A DNA stretch of 9,036 nt, from contig URJN01000075.1 of the NCBI GenBank assembly GCA_900548125.1, positions 1-9,036 on the forward strand, given 5' to 3'. Numbering within the stretch: position 1 is the stretch's first letter; the number at the start of each line of letters is the position of its first letter. Below are positions 1-5,941 of this stretch, in pieces. The notes under the pieces are model-generated. The model was not told the origin of the DNA, did no database searches, and saw only the letters and a list, made by a program, of their open reading frames with translations. The position numbers and the translations under genes were made by a program. Source of the stretch: an uncultured Eubacteriales bacterium. GTDB taxonomy: Bacteria; Bacillota; Clostridia; Christensenellales; Aristaeellaceae.

Positions 1-19
1 GCCTTTTGTCCCCGCCATT

Positions 20-60
20 TTAAAAGAAAAACCCGAACGGCTTCTTCGGTCGTTCGGGTT
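20..60 (-). terminator. Rho-independent terminator of guaB
   Basis: On the minus strand, 18 bases past the guaB stop codon, there is a perfect 10-bp stem: AACCCGAACG at 60-51 pairs with CGTTCGGGTT at 39-30 across an 11-base loop. It is followed directly by a T-rich run (TTTCTTTTAA, 29-20). The plus-strand side has no comparable T-run, so it should act on leftward transcription from guaB. Bases 1-19 hold nothing I can identify. Confidence 0.92.
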
Positions 61-78
61 TGATAAAATGATGAAAGA

Positions 79-1542
79 TTACATGCCGCCGCGCGTATAG
101 TTCGGGGCTTCCTTCGTGATGTTGATGTCGTGCGGATGGCTCTCGACCAGACCCGCGTTCGTGATGCGGATGAACTCCGCATCATGGCGCAGGGAGTCAA
201 TCGTCGGCGTGCCGCAGTAGCCCATGCCCGCGCGGAGACCGCCGAGCAGCTGGAAGATGGTGTCGCTGAGGGCGCCCTTGTAGGCAACACGACCTTCGAC
301 GCCTTCCGGAACGAGCTTCTTCGCGTCTTCCTGGAAATAGCGATCCTTGCTGCCCTTCTCCATCGCCGCGAGGGAGCCCATGCCTCGATAGACCTTGAAC
401 TGACGACCCTGATAGATTTCCAGCGCACCCGGAGCTTCTTCCGTGCCCGCCAGCAGGCTGCCGAGCATGACAGCAGAACCGCCCGCCGCAATCGCCTTCA
501 CAACGTCGCCGGAATACTTGATGCCGCCGTCGGCAATGATGCGCTTGCCCATCTTCTCGGCTTCCTCAGCGCAGTCGCTGATCGCCGTCACCTGCGGCAC
601 GCCGATACCGGCGACCACGCGGGTGGTGCAGATCGATCCCGGTCCGATGCCGACCTTCACGCAGTCCGCGCCCGCTTCAAACAGCGCACGGGTCGCCGCG
701 GCGGTCGCCACGTTGCCGGCGATGAGCTGCACGCCCGGGAAAGCAACGCGAATCTTCTCAATCTGCTGGAGCACGCCGGCGCTGTGACCGTGCGCCGTGT
801 CGATGCAGACGATATCCACGCCCGCTGCAACCAGCGCGGCAATGCGGTCGAACACGTCATGGCTGACGCCGACAGCCGCGCCGCACAGCAGACGACCGGA
901 AGCATCCTTCGCGGAGTTCGGGTACTTCTGCGCCTTCTGGATGTCCTTGATGGTAATCAAGCCGCGCAGGATGCCCTCGTTATCCACCAGCGGGAGCTTC
1001 TCGATGCGATGCTTCGCCAGGATCGCACGAGCCTGCTCATGCGTCGTGCCAACCGGCGCGGTGATGAGGTTCTCGGAGGTCATGACCTCGTGAATCGGGC
1101 GGGAATAATTGGTTTCAAAACGGAGGTCGCGGTTGGTCAGGATGCCGACCAGCTTGCCGTTGGCGTCCGTGATCGGCACGCCGGAAATGCGATAACGCGC
1201 CATCAGCTCCTCAGCGTCGGAAACCAGATTGTCCGGACCGAGATGGAACGGGTCGGAGATAACGCCGTTCTCAGAACGCTTGACCTTATCGACTTCCTGT
1301 GCCTGCTGCTCGATCGACATGTTCTTATGGATGATACCCAAACCGCCTTCGCGCGCCATGGCAATCGCCGTCTTCGACTCCGTTACCGTGTCCATCGCAG
1401 CGGACAGAAACGGAATGTTCAACTTAATCTTATCGGTCAGCCATGTTTCGAGCTTGACCTCCTTGGGCAACACTTCACTGCGGCGCGGAACCAGCAGAAC
1501 GTCATCAAAAGTAAGTCCTTCACGAATCACATTCGGCAGCAT
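79..1542 (-). CDS. guaB: Inosine-5'-monophosphate dehydrogenase (IMPDH)
   Basis: Cytosolic enzyme that oxidises IMP to XMP with NAD+, the committed step of GTP synthesis. The protein is 487 aa, the normal bacterial length. The N-terminus has the family segment GLTFDDVLLVPRRSEVLP (9-26). A pair of CBS domains (Bateman module, about 95-205) interrupts the TIM barrel. Visible active-site elements are the NAD-side Asp248 in IDTAHGH, the catalytic Cys305 in GPGSICTT, the phosphate-binding DGG at 338-340, YRGMGS at 385-390, and the mobile flap EGVEGRVAYKG with Arg418 and Tyr421. The start is the ATG at 1540-1542, because a perfect AGGAGG lies 7 bases upstream and the protein then aligns with known IMPDH N-termini. 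The frame stays open for 39 more codons upstream, but that stretch has no ribosome binding site and an atypical sequence. The gene has its own promoter and a strong terminator, so it is probably monocistronic. Nothing is missing or truncated. Confidence 0.99.
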   Translation of the reverse strand: MLPNVIREGLTFDDVLLVPRRSEVLPKEVKLETWLTDKIKLNIPFLSAAMDTVTESKTAIAMAREGGLGIIHKNMSIEQQAQEVDKVKRSENGVISDPFHLGPDNLVSDAEELMARYRISGVPITDANGKLVGILTNRDLRFETNYSRPIHEVMTSENLITAPVGTTHEQARAILAKHRIEKLPLVDNEGILRGLITIKDIQKAQKYPNSAKDASGRLLCGAAVGVSHDVFDRIAALVAAGVDIVCIDTAHGHSAGVLQQIEKIRVAFPGVQLIAGNVATAAATRALFEAGADCVKVGIGPGSICTTRVVAGIGVPQVTAISDCAEEAEKMGKRIIADGGIKYSGDVVKAIAAGGSAVMLGSLLAGTEEAPGALEIYQGRQFKVYRGMGSLAAMEKGSKDRYFQEDAKKLVPEGVEGRVAYKGALSDTIFQLLGGLRAGMGYCGTPTIDSLRHDAEFIRITNAGLVESHPHDINITKEAPNYTRGGM

Positions 1543-1549
1543 TTTTCTT

Positions 1550-1555
1550 CCTCCT
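1550..1555 (-). promoter_or_regulatory. guaB ribosome binding site
   Basis: A perfect AGGAGG sits 7 bases before the ATG at 1542-1540. It decides the guaB start over the upstream in-frame ATG near 1596 and the TTG at 1659, neither of which has a Shine-Dalgarno sequence. Confidence 0.9.
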
Positions 1556-1604
1556 GTTTTCTCTCCAGATGTAAACCGCGTTTCTTTTTCATTCATATTC
1601 TTAT

Positions 1605-1625
1605 AAAAAAGCAGGCAGAGCCCGC
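1605..1625 (-). terminator. Possible attenuator hairpin in the guaB leader
   Basis: On the minus strand, GCGGGC (1625-1620) can pair with GCCTGC (1616-1611), giving 6 bp with one G-U pair and a 3-base loop. Six T residues follow at 1610-1605. This has the form of a short intrinsic terminator. It lies inside the untranslated leader, about 85 bases after the predicted transcription start and 62 bases before the guaB ATG. The stem is short, and I see no convincing alternative antiterminator pairing, so regulation by attenuation is only a possibility. Confidence 0.3.
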
Positions 1626-1638
1626 AATTACTTTTGTT

Positions 1639-1679
1639 CAGGTTTATGCGCCAAGCCAAACCCCAAACACACGTTTATG
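1639..1679 (-). repeat. Pair of direct repeats in the guaB leader
   Basis: The minus strand carries CATAAACGTG (1679-1670) and CATAAACCTG (1648-1639). They match at 9 of 10 positions and are offset by 31 bases, close to three helical turns. They lie downstream of the guaB -10 box, so they could be a protein binding site or chance. No known operator is recognised. Confidence 0.3.
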
Positions 1680-1715
1680 ATATGAAAAAGACACACTTAA
1701 AAATGGATTTTACAT

Positions 1716-1744
1716 ATTATAAACGGCTCACCGCATCTTGTCAA
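1716..1744 (-). promoter_or_regulatory. guaB promoter, perfect sigma-A/sigma-70 consensus
   Basis: On the minus strand TTGACA (1744-1739) and TATAAT (1721-1716) match the consensus exactly, with the optimal 17-base spacer. Transcription should begin around 1710-1708, where the bases are A. That leaves a leader of about 165 bases before guaB. The promoter lies within the inverted repeat that also appears to terminate pgsA: the -35 box is the first six bases of the loop, and the right stem arm is inside the spacer. Confidence 0.85.
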
Positions 1745-1756
1745 TGCCGTGAGCCG
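1722..1756 (-). terminator. Probable pgsA terminator overlapping the guaB promoter
   Basis: The minus strand has arms CGGCTCACGGCA (1756-1745) and TGCGGTGAGCCG (1735-1724) around a 9-base loop. They pair as 8 bp, one G-G mismatch, then 3 bp. The hairpin starts 23 bases after the pgsA stop. The following tract is TTTATAAT, a weak U-run that doubles as the guaB -10 region. The position fits a terminator, but the poor U-run and the embedded promoter leave open that the inverted repeat is an operator. Confidence 0.55.
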
Positions 1757-1779
1757 CCATAAGTAAGCATTTTATTTTG

Positions 1780-2322
1780 TCAAATCTGCTTGAGTCCAAG
1801 TTTTTTCATCAGGTCTGCCGCATACCAGACCAGCGCCACCATCGACAGCGCAACCGATATCCACAACAGGATATCCGCCAGTGGCAAAACGGACATAAAT
1901 CTCGCCACCATGGAAAGCACAAACGTCACCGTCGTAATCTTTCCTATCGGAAGCGCATAGACCACAATGCCGTGCTTGAGTGCAACGCCGCCGCCAATGA
2001 CCATCATGACTTCCTTAAACAGGATGATGGCAAGCACCCACAGCGGAATCTCGCCCGCCGAAACAAACAGCCCGAGCAGCGTGACCAGAGAGAGCTTATC
2101 CGCAATCGGATCAAGCAGCTTACCCAGAGCAGTAATCTGGTTGGTTTTTCTGGCAATGATGCCATCCAGCGCATCTGTCAGCATGGCGGTCATATAGACG
2201 ATCAGCGCCCCCGTCGTATCGCCCAGCACAAACCGCCAAACGACGACGGGCAGAAGCAGAATACGAACCAACGTCAGCGCGTTGGGTACATTGATGATTT
2301 TATCTTGTTTGATATGTTCCAC
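1780..2322 (-). CDS. pgsA: CDP-diacylglycerol--glycerol-3-phosphate 3-phosphatidyltransferase
   Basis: Integral membrane enzyme that joins CDP-diacylglycerol and sn-glycerol 3-phosphate to give phosphatidylglycerol phosphate, the precursor of phosphatidylglycerol and cardiolipin. The 180-aa protein has the complete CDP-alcohol phosphatidyltransferase signature D-x2-DG-x2-AR-x8-G-x3-D-x3-D, with Asp50, Asp53, Gly54, Ala57, Arg58, Gly67, Asp71 and Asp75. The N-terminal NVPNALTLVRILLLPVVV (11-28) is typical of PgsA. Hydrophobic stretches near 18-33, 77-88, 94-110 and 152-168, with others between, fit a multi-pass membrane protein. Length is close to the family's usual 180-195 aa. Translation appears to start at GTG (2322-2320), preceded by a moderate GAAGGG at 6-base spacing; no better start is evident. 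Other members of the superfamily use different alcohols, but the overall sequence favours PgsA. It lies 83 bases downstream of the ABC-F gene and may be partly cotranscribed with it. Confidence 0.95.
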   Translation of the reverse strand: MEHIKQDKIINVPNALTLVRILLLPVVVWRFVLGDTTGALIVYMTAMLTDALDGIIARKTNQITALGKLLDPIADKLSLVTLLGLFVSAGEIPLWVLAIILFKEVMMVIGGGVALKHGIVVYALPIGKITTVTFVLSMVARFMSVLPLADILLWISVALSMVALVWYAADLMKKLGLKQI

Positions 2323-2347
2323 GGCAATCCCTTCTTCCCGTTCACTC

Positions 2348-2356
2348 AGTATACCA
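2348..2356 (-). promoter_or_regulatory. Possible extended -10 promoter for pgsA
   Basis: The minus strand reads TGGTATACT (2356-2348), a TGn-extended -10 element with five of six consensus bases, about 25 bases before the pgsA start codon. No good -35 box lies at the usual distance (GGCACA near 2376-2371 is poor). Expression could also come from read-through of the upstream ABC-F gene, since no terminator is visible in the 83-base gap. Confidence 0.45.
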
Positions 2357-2405
2357 CACTTTCAGCGTCGTGTGCCGCTTGACGGGCAAATTTTTCTCCG
2401 TGGGT

Positions 2406-4025
2406 TTACGCCTGCATCAATGCAGCACGCTGCTGCGCCGCAATTTCGCTTTCAATATAATCGTCATAGCTCTCGCGGCGATCCACCAGACCGCCCGGCA
2501 GAATCTCCATGATGCGGTTGGCAACCGTCTGGATACATTCGTGGTCCTGCGTGGCAAAGAGCATGGAACCGGTGAATTCAATCATGCCCTTGTTCAGCGC
2601 GGTGATGGATTCCAAGTCCAGATGGTTGGTCGGCTCGTCCAGAATCAGCACGTTCGCGCCGGAAAGCATCGTGCGTGCCAGCATGCAGCGCACCTTCTCG
2701 CCGCCGGAGAGAACACGTGCGGGCTTGAGCGCCTCTTCTCCGGAGAAGAGCATGCGGCCCAGCCAGCCGCGGATATCGCTTTCATACTGGCTCTCGGAGA
2801 ACTGACGCAGCCAGTCGATCAGGTTGTACTGGCAATCGTCGAAGTAAGCGCCGTTGTCCTTGGGAAAATAGCTCTGGCTGGTGGTCACGCCCCACTTGAA
2901 GCTGCCTTCATCCGGCTCCATTTCGCCCATGAGAATCTGGAAGAGCGTGGTGCGCGCCAGCTCGTCCGTGCCGACGAAGGCAACCTTGTCGCCCGGTGTC
3001 AGCACAAAGGAGATGTTGTTAAGCACCTTGCGCCCGTTGATTGTCTTGGAAAGATTGGACACGGTCAGCAGGTCGTTGCCGATCTCGCGATCCGGCTTCC
3101 AAGCGATATACGGATAACGGCGGGAAGACGGCGTAAAGTTCTCCATCTGAAGGTTGTCGAGCAGCTTTTTACGGCTGGTCGCCTGCTTATGCTTGCTGGC
3201 GTTAGCAGAGAAGCGCTGAATGAACGCCTGCAATTCCTTGATTTTCTGCTCGTTCTTCTTGTTGATATCCTTCTGCTGACGGGCCGCCATCTGGGTATAT
3301 TCATACCAGAAATCGTAGTTGCCGACGTACATCTGAATCTTGCCGAAGTCGATATCGCAGATATGCGTGCAGACCTTATTGAGGAAGTGGCGGTCATGGC
3401 TGACGACGATTACCGTATTCGGGAAATCCAGCAGGAAGTTTTCCAGCCAGCGGACGGACTGGATATCCAGATAGTTGGTCGGTTCGTCCAGCAGCAGGAT
3501 ATCCGGATTTCCGAACAACGCCTGCGCCAGCAGCACCTTGACCTTCTGGCTGCCGTCCAGCTCGCTCATCTGCTTATGCTCAAGGTCGAGGCTGATACCC
3601 AGACCGGTCAGAATCATTTCCGCATTGCTCTCAGCGTTCCAGCCGTCCAGCTCGGCGAATTCGCCCTCCAGCTCGCTGGCGCGTTCGCCATCCGCATCGG
3701 TAAACTCTTCCTTGGCGTAGAGTTCGTCCTTTTCCTTCATGATCTCATACAGGCGCTTATGCCCCATGATGACCGTCTGAAGCACTTCGTACTGGTCGAA
3801 TTCAAAGTGGTTCTGACGCAGGACTGCCATGCGTTCGCCGGGGGTGATGACCACCTCGCCCGTAGTCGGCTCCAGCTCACCGGACAGCACCTTGAGGAAC
3901 GTCGATTTGCCGGTTCCGTTTGCGCCGATGATGCCGTAGCAGTTTCCGGCGGTGAATTTGATGTTGACGTTTTTGAAGAGCGGCTTGCCGCTGTAAGAAA
4001 GCGAAATATTTTGCGTTGCGATCAT
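2406..4025 (-). CDS. ykpA: ABC-F family ATPase, YkpA/YbiT type
   Basis: Soluble protein of two fused nucleotide-binding domains (NBDs) and no membrane segment. ABC-F proteins bind the ribosome and affect translation or antibiotic tolerance; the exact role of the YkpA/YbiT group is not well fixed. Length is 539 aa. NBD1 has Walker A GANGTGKST (34-42), Q-loop Gln71, a degenerate signature LDGSQ (156-160), Walker B LLLDEPTNYLD with Asp180 and Glu181, and switch His210. The charged linker (about 240-305, with RFSANASKHKQATSRKK) matches the tRNA-contacting linker region. NBD2 has a broken Walker A (GTDELARTT, 352-360), an intact signature LSGGEK (439-444), an intact Walker B (Asp463, Glu464), and Gln493 where the switch His is expected. 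The ATG at 4025-4023 is chosen because the promoter lies just upstream and AAGGAG stands 11 bases before it; the 28 extra in-frame codons upstream begin inside the -35 box. Symbol assigned by remembered similarity to Bacillus YkpA. Confidence 0.92.
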   Translation of the reverse strand: MIATQNISLSYSGKPLFKNVNIKFTAGNCYGIIGANGTGKSTFLKVLSGELEPTTGEVVITPGERMAVLRQNHFEFDQYEVLQTVIMGHKRLYEIMKEKDELYAKEEFTDADGERASELEGEFAELDGWNAESNAEMILTGLGISLDLEHKQMSELDGSQKVKVLLAQALFGNPDILLLDEPTNYLDIQSVRWLENFLLDFPNTVIVVSHDRHFLNKVCTHICDIDFGKIQMYVGNYDFWYEYTQMAARQQKDINKKNEQKIKELQAFIQRFSANASKHKQATSRKKLLDNLQMENFTPSSRRYPYIAWKPDREIGNDLLTVSNLSKTINGRKVLNNISFVLTPGDKVAFVGTDELARTTLFQILMGEMEPDEGSFKWGVTTSQSYFPKDNGAYFDDCQYNLIDWLRQFSESQYESDIRGWLGRMLFSGEEALKPARVLSGGEKVRCMLARTMLSGANVLILDEPTNHLDLESITALNKGMIEFTGSMLFATQDHECIQTVANRIMEILPGGLVDRRESYDDYIESEIAAQQRAALMQA

Positions 4026-4080
4026 GTGATAAGGTTCTCCTTTTTCCTGCTCCACATTCCAAGATTTACATACAGCTTTT

Positions 4081-4109
4081 ATTATCTCACAAAAAACCGC
4101 TTTCTTCAA
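4081..4109 (-). promoter_or_regulatory. Promoter of the ABC-F gene
   Basis: The minus strand has TTGAAG (4109-4104), a 17-base spacer, and GATAAT (4086-4081), giving four and five of six consensus bases. TGA directly before the -10 hexamer supplies an extended TGn element. Start of transcription is expected near 4074, giving a leader of about 50 bases. This lies in the 138-base gap after the methionine operon. No convincing terminator precedes it, so read-through from yitJ is possible. Confidence 0.7.
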
Positions 4110-4163
4110 GCCCTTATTTCATCCAAGTGCCGCTTCCCAAGTCAAATTTCGGACCGCGCGGTT

Positions 4164-5927
4164 TCATTCGATTGCTTCCATAACTCGGCATACTAGCCCC
4201 GTCCGCTGGAACGGCGTCATGATATAATACCCATCCACAAACGGCGCGATACGCTCGGCGGCGTCGCGGCAGAGCCTGATCGCCAGCTCTTCGCCCTGCG
4301 CCCGATTAAGCCCTTCATAAGCGCGGACAATGGCGTCGTCCACCGCAATGCCATGCACTTCGCTTTGCAGAAAGCGGGCATTTTTCTCGCTGACAACCGG
4401 CAAAAGCCCTCCAATCAGCTTTGCCTTCAATGCTTGTCGGGCTTTTTCCAGATTCACCGCTGCCCTTTCGCTCAGCACAGGCTGGGTCAAAAATGCCTCC
4501 ACGCCGCATTCCGTCTTTTCCTTTGCGCGTTCAAGCTCCAAATCAAATCGATTCGCATTGATGTTCAGCGCACCGCAGACAAAAAACGGCTCGATTTCTC
4601 CGTTTTCCCGAAGTCCCGTGATAAACCGCGCCAGCACACGCGAGTTGAACTGATAGACGCTTTTGACGCTTCCGCGCTCCTCGGTCGGAATCGGGTCTCC
4701 GGTCACAACCAGAACATTATGAACCTGCTCCATCGACAGCCCCAGCAGAAGGGCTTTGGTCGCATTGACATTTCTGTCCCGACAGGTCATATGCGGAAGG
4801 GCTTCTATGCCCAACTCTCTTGACATCTTGCATGCCAGAATACTGGAATCCATGCGTGCGCGCCCGATTGGGCAGTCCGCGATGGTAATTGCGTCCGCGC
4901 CCGCCTGCACCAACGTCCGCGCGCCCTGCATGAAACCGCCGAGATCCGCGCTTCTCGGCGGGTCAAGCTCAACCAGAATGACACGCTTTCCCTCGTCGAG
5001 CTTTTGCTTGATTTTGCTCTTGCAGACCGGCTTTTCCGGCTGGATTTTCTTTTCTGACGGTGCGGACACGAGCGGAGCCGCATGACCAGCCCGCCTGACA
5101 ATCTGCCGAATATGCTCGGGCGTCGTTCCACAGCATCCGCCCACGATGCGCACACCCTGCCGAATACAGGCTTCCACCTGCTGCGCATAGTATACCGGAT
5201 CGCTGTCGTAGTACGTCCGCCCTTCCTCGACATGCGGATAGCCCGCGTTGGGCATCGCGCTGAGCCACTTTTCCTTTGCACGAATGCCGGACAGCAGTTT
5301 GCGCATATGGTACGCACCGCAAATGCAGTTCAGCCCGACCGCGTCCACATCTTTACAGACGCTCATTTTCGCAATCAGCTTTTCCGCCTGTTCGCCTGCC
5401 CGCGTAAAGCCATCCGCGACTGCGGCAAAGGAAACCAAGATGAACGCCTGCGGACAACGCTTTCGGATATGGGCAGCAGCTTCAGCCAAACCCTTATCCG
5501 TCGGCATCGTTTCAAAGAGAAAGCATGTTGCGCCCGCATTCAGAAAGAGATCCGCCATGGCGCAATAATCCGCCGCGGCATTCTCTGTTTCGATTGCCGC
5601 CGGTCCGATATCCGCAAAGACAGCCGCCTGATATCCTTCCGCCGCACGACGCGCCAACGTCCACGCCGCCAAAATCACCTCGCGCTGCTGCTCCCCGTTC
5701 TCGCACGCCATCGAAACGTGCGCCGCAAACGTGTTAGTCTTGATCGCCTGACAACCCGCCGCCAAATAAGCCTGATGCAGTTTCAGCACGTACTGCGGCG
5801 CGCTCAGGCAAAGGTGCTCAATCGGTTCGCCATCCTCTGTCTGCGCATGGAGAGCCGTTCCGGTCGCGCCGTCAAAAACCAGCGTCCCCCGCTCCAGCAG
5901 CTGACGGACGATTTGAGAATCTTCCAT
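4164..5927 (-). CDS. yitJ: Bifunctional homocysteine S-methyltransferase / 5,10-methylenetetrahydrofolate reductase
   Basis: A 587-aa fusion. Residues 1 to about 285 form a zinc-dependent homocysteine methyltransferase barrel, opening with LVFDGATGTAL (16-26). Its zinc ligands are visible as Cys201 in GLNC and Cys265-Cys266 in VGGCCGTTPEH. After a Lys-rich linker (about 286-312), residues 315-587 form a MetF-type flavin reductase barrel: VILVELDPPRSADLGG (316-331, with Glu320 at the position of the catalytic acid), HMTCRDRN (379-386), VVTGDP with Asp411, and TQPV with Gln482. The reductase half makes 5-methyl-THF from 5,10-methylene-THF. The first half can bind homocysteine, but its methyl donor is uncertain: S-methylmethionine, or shared use with MetH. 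The arrangement matches Bacillus YitJ (about 610 aa). The start ATG (5927-5925) follows AGGA at about 10 bases, and that site abuts the metH stop 14 bases upstream, suggesting translational coupling. Both active sites look intact. Confidence 0.95.
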   Translation of the reverse strand: MEDSQIVRQLLERGTLVFDGATGTALHAQTEDGEPIEHLCLSAPQYVLKLHQAYLAAGCQAIKTNTFAAHVSMACENGEQQREVILAAWTLARRAAEGYQAAVFADIGPAAIETENAAADYCAMADLFLNAGATCFLFETMPTDKGLAEAAAHIRKRCPQAFILVSFAAVADGFTRAGEQAEKLIAKMSVCKDVDAVGLNCICGAYHMRKLLSGIRAKEKWLSAMPNAGYPHVEEGRTYYDSDPVYYAQQVEACIRQGVRIVGGCCGTTPEHIRQIVRRAGHAAPLVSAPSEKKIQPEKPVCKSKIKQKLDEGKRVILVELDPPRSADLGGFMQGARTLVQAGADAITIADCPIGRARMDSSILACKMSRELGIEALPHMTCRDRNVNATKALLLGLSMEQVHNVLVVTGDPIPTEERGSVKSVYQFNSRVLARFITGLRENGEIEPFFVCGALNINANRFDLELERAKEKTECGVEAFLTQPVLSERAAVNLEKARQALKAKLIGGLLPVVSEKNARFLQSEVHGIAVDDAIVRAYEGLNRAQGEELAIRLCRDAAERIAPFVDGYYIMTPFQRTGLVCRVMEAIE

Positions 5928-5941
5928 AATATGCCATTCCT

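Noticed and set aside
28..61. The palindrome CCCGAACG...CGTTCGGG resembles an inverted pair of PurR PurBoxes (CCGAAC core), which would be notable beside guaB.
   Set aside because: It lies downstream of guaB, forms a perfect 10-bp stem and is followed by a T-rich run on the guaB strand, so an intrinsic terminator explains it. No adjacent promoter is visible inside the window.
1543..1659. A 39-residue N-terminal extension of IMP dehydrogenase.
   Set aside because: Begins at a TTG without a Shine-Dalgarno sequence, overlaps the leader hairpin, and the AGGAGG-preceded ATG at 1542 gives the standard IMPDH length.
130..1680. A long open frame on the plus strand opposite guaB.
   Set aside because: It is a mirror of a GC-rich coding region: Arg/Ala/His-rich low-quality protein, no recognised motif, no ribosome binding site, and guaB itself is unmistakable.
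1543..1715. Purine or guanidine-type riboswitch in the guaB leader.
   Set aside because: The conserved purine riboswitch core and kissing-loop arrangement are not present; only a short hairpin with a U-tract is seen.
4026..4109. A 28-residue N-terminal extension of the ABC-F protein.
   Set aside because: Its first codon is part of the -35 box and the frame runs through the -10 box, so it would not be transcribed from the predicted promoter. The shorter start matches the family.
4153..4162. Perfect 10-base palindrome ACCGCGCGGT directly after the yitJ stop codon.
   Set aside because: No loop and no T-run, so it is not a terminator. A single short palindrome in GC-rich DNA is weak evidence for an operator.
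2370..4196. A 608-codon open frame on the plus strand opposite the ABC-F gene.
   Set aside because: No family motif, no ribosome binding site, and its composition is that expected of antisense to a codon-biased gene. The opposite strand carries all the ABC motifs.
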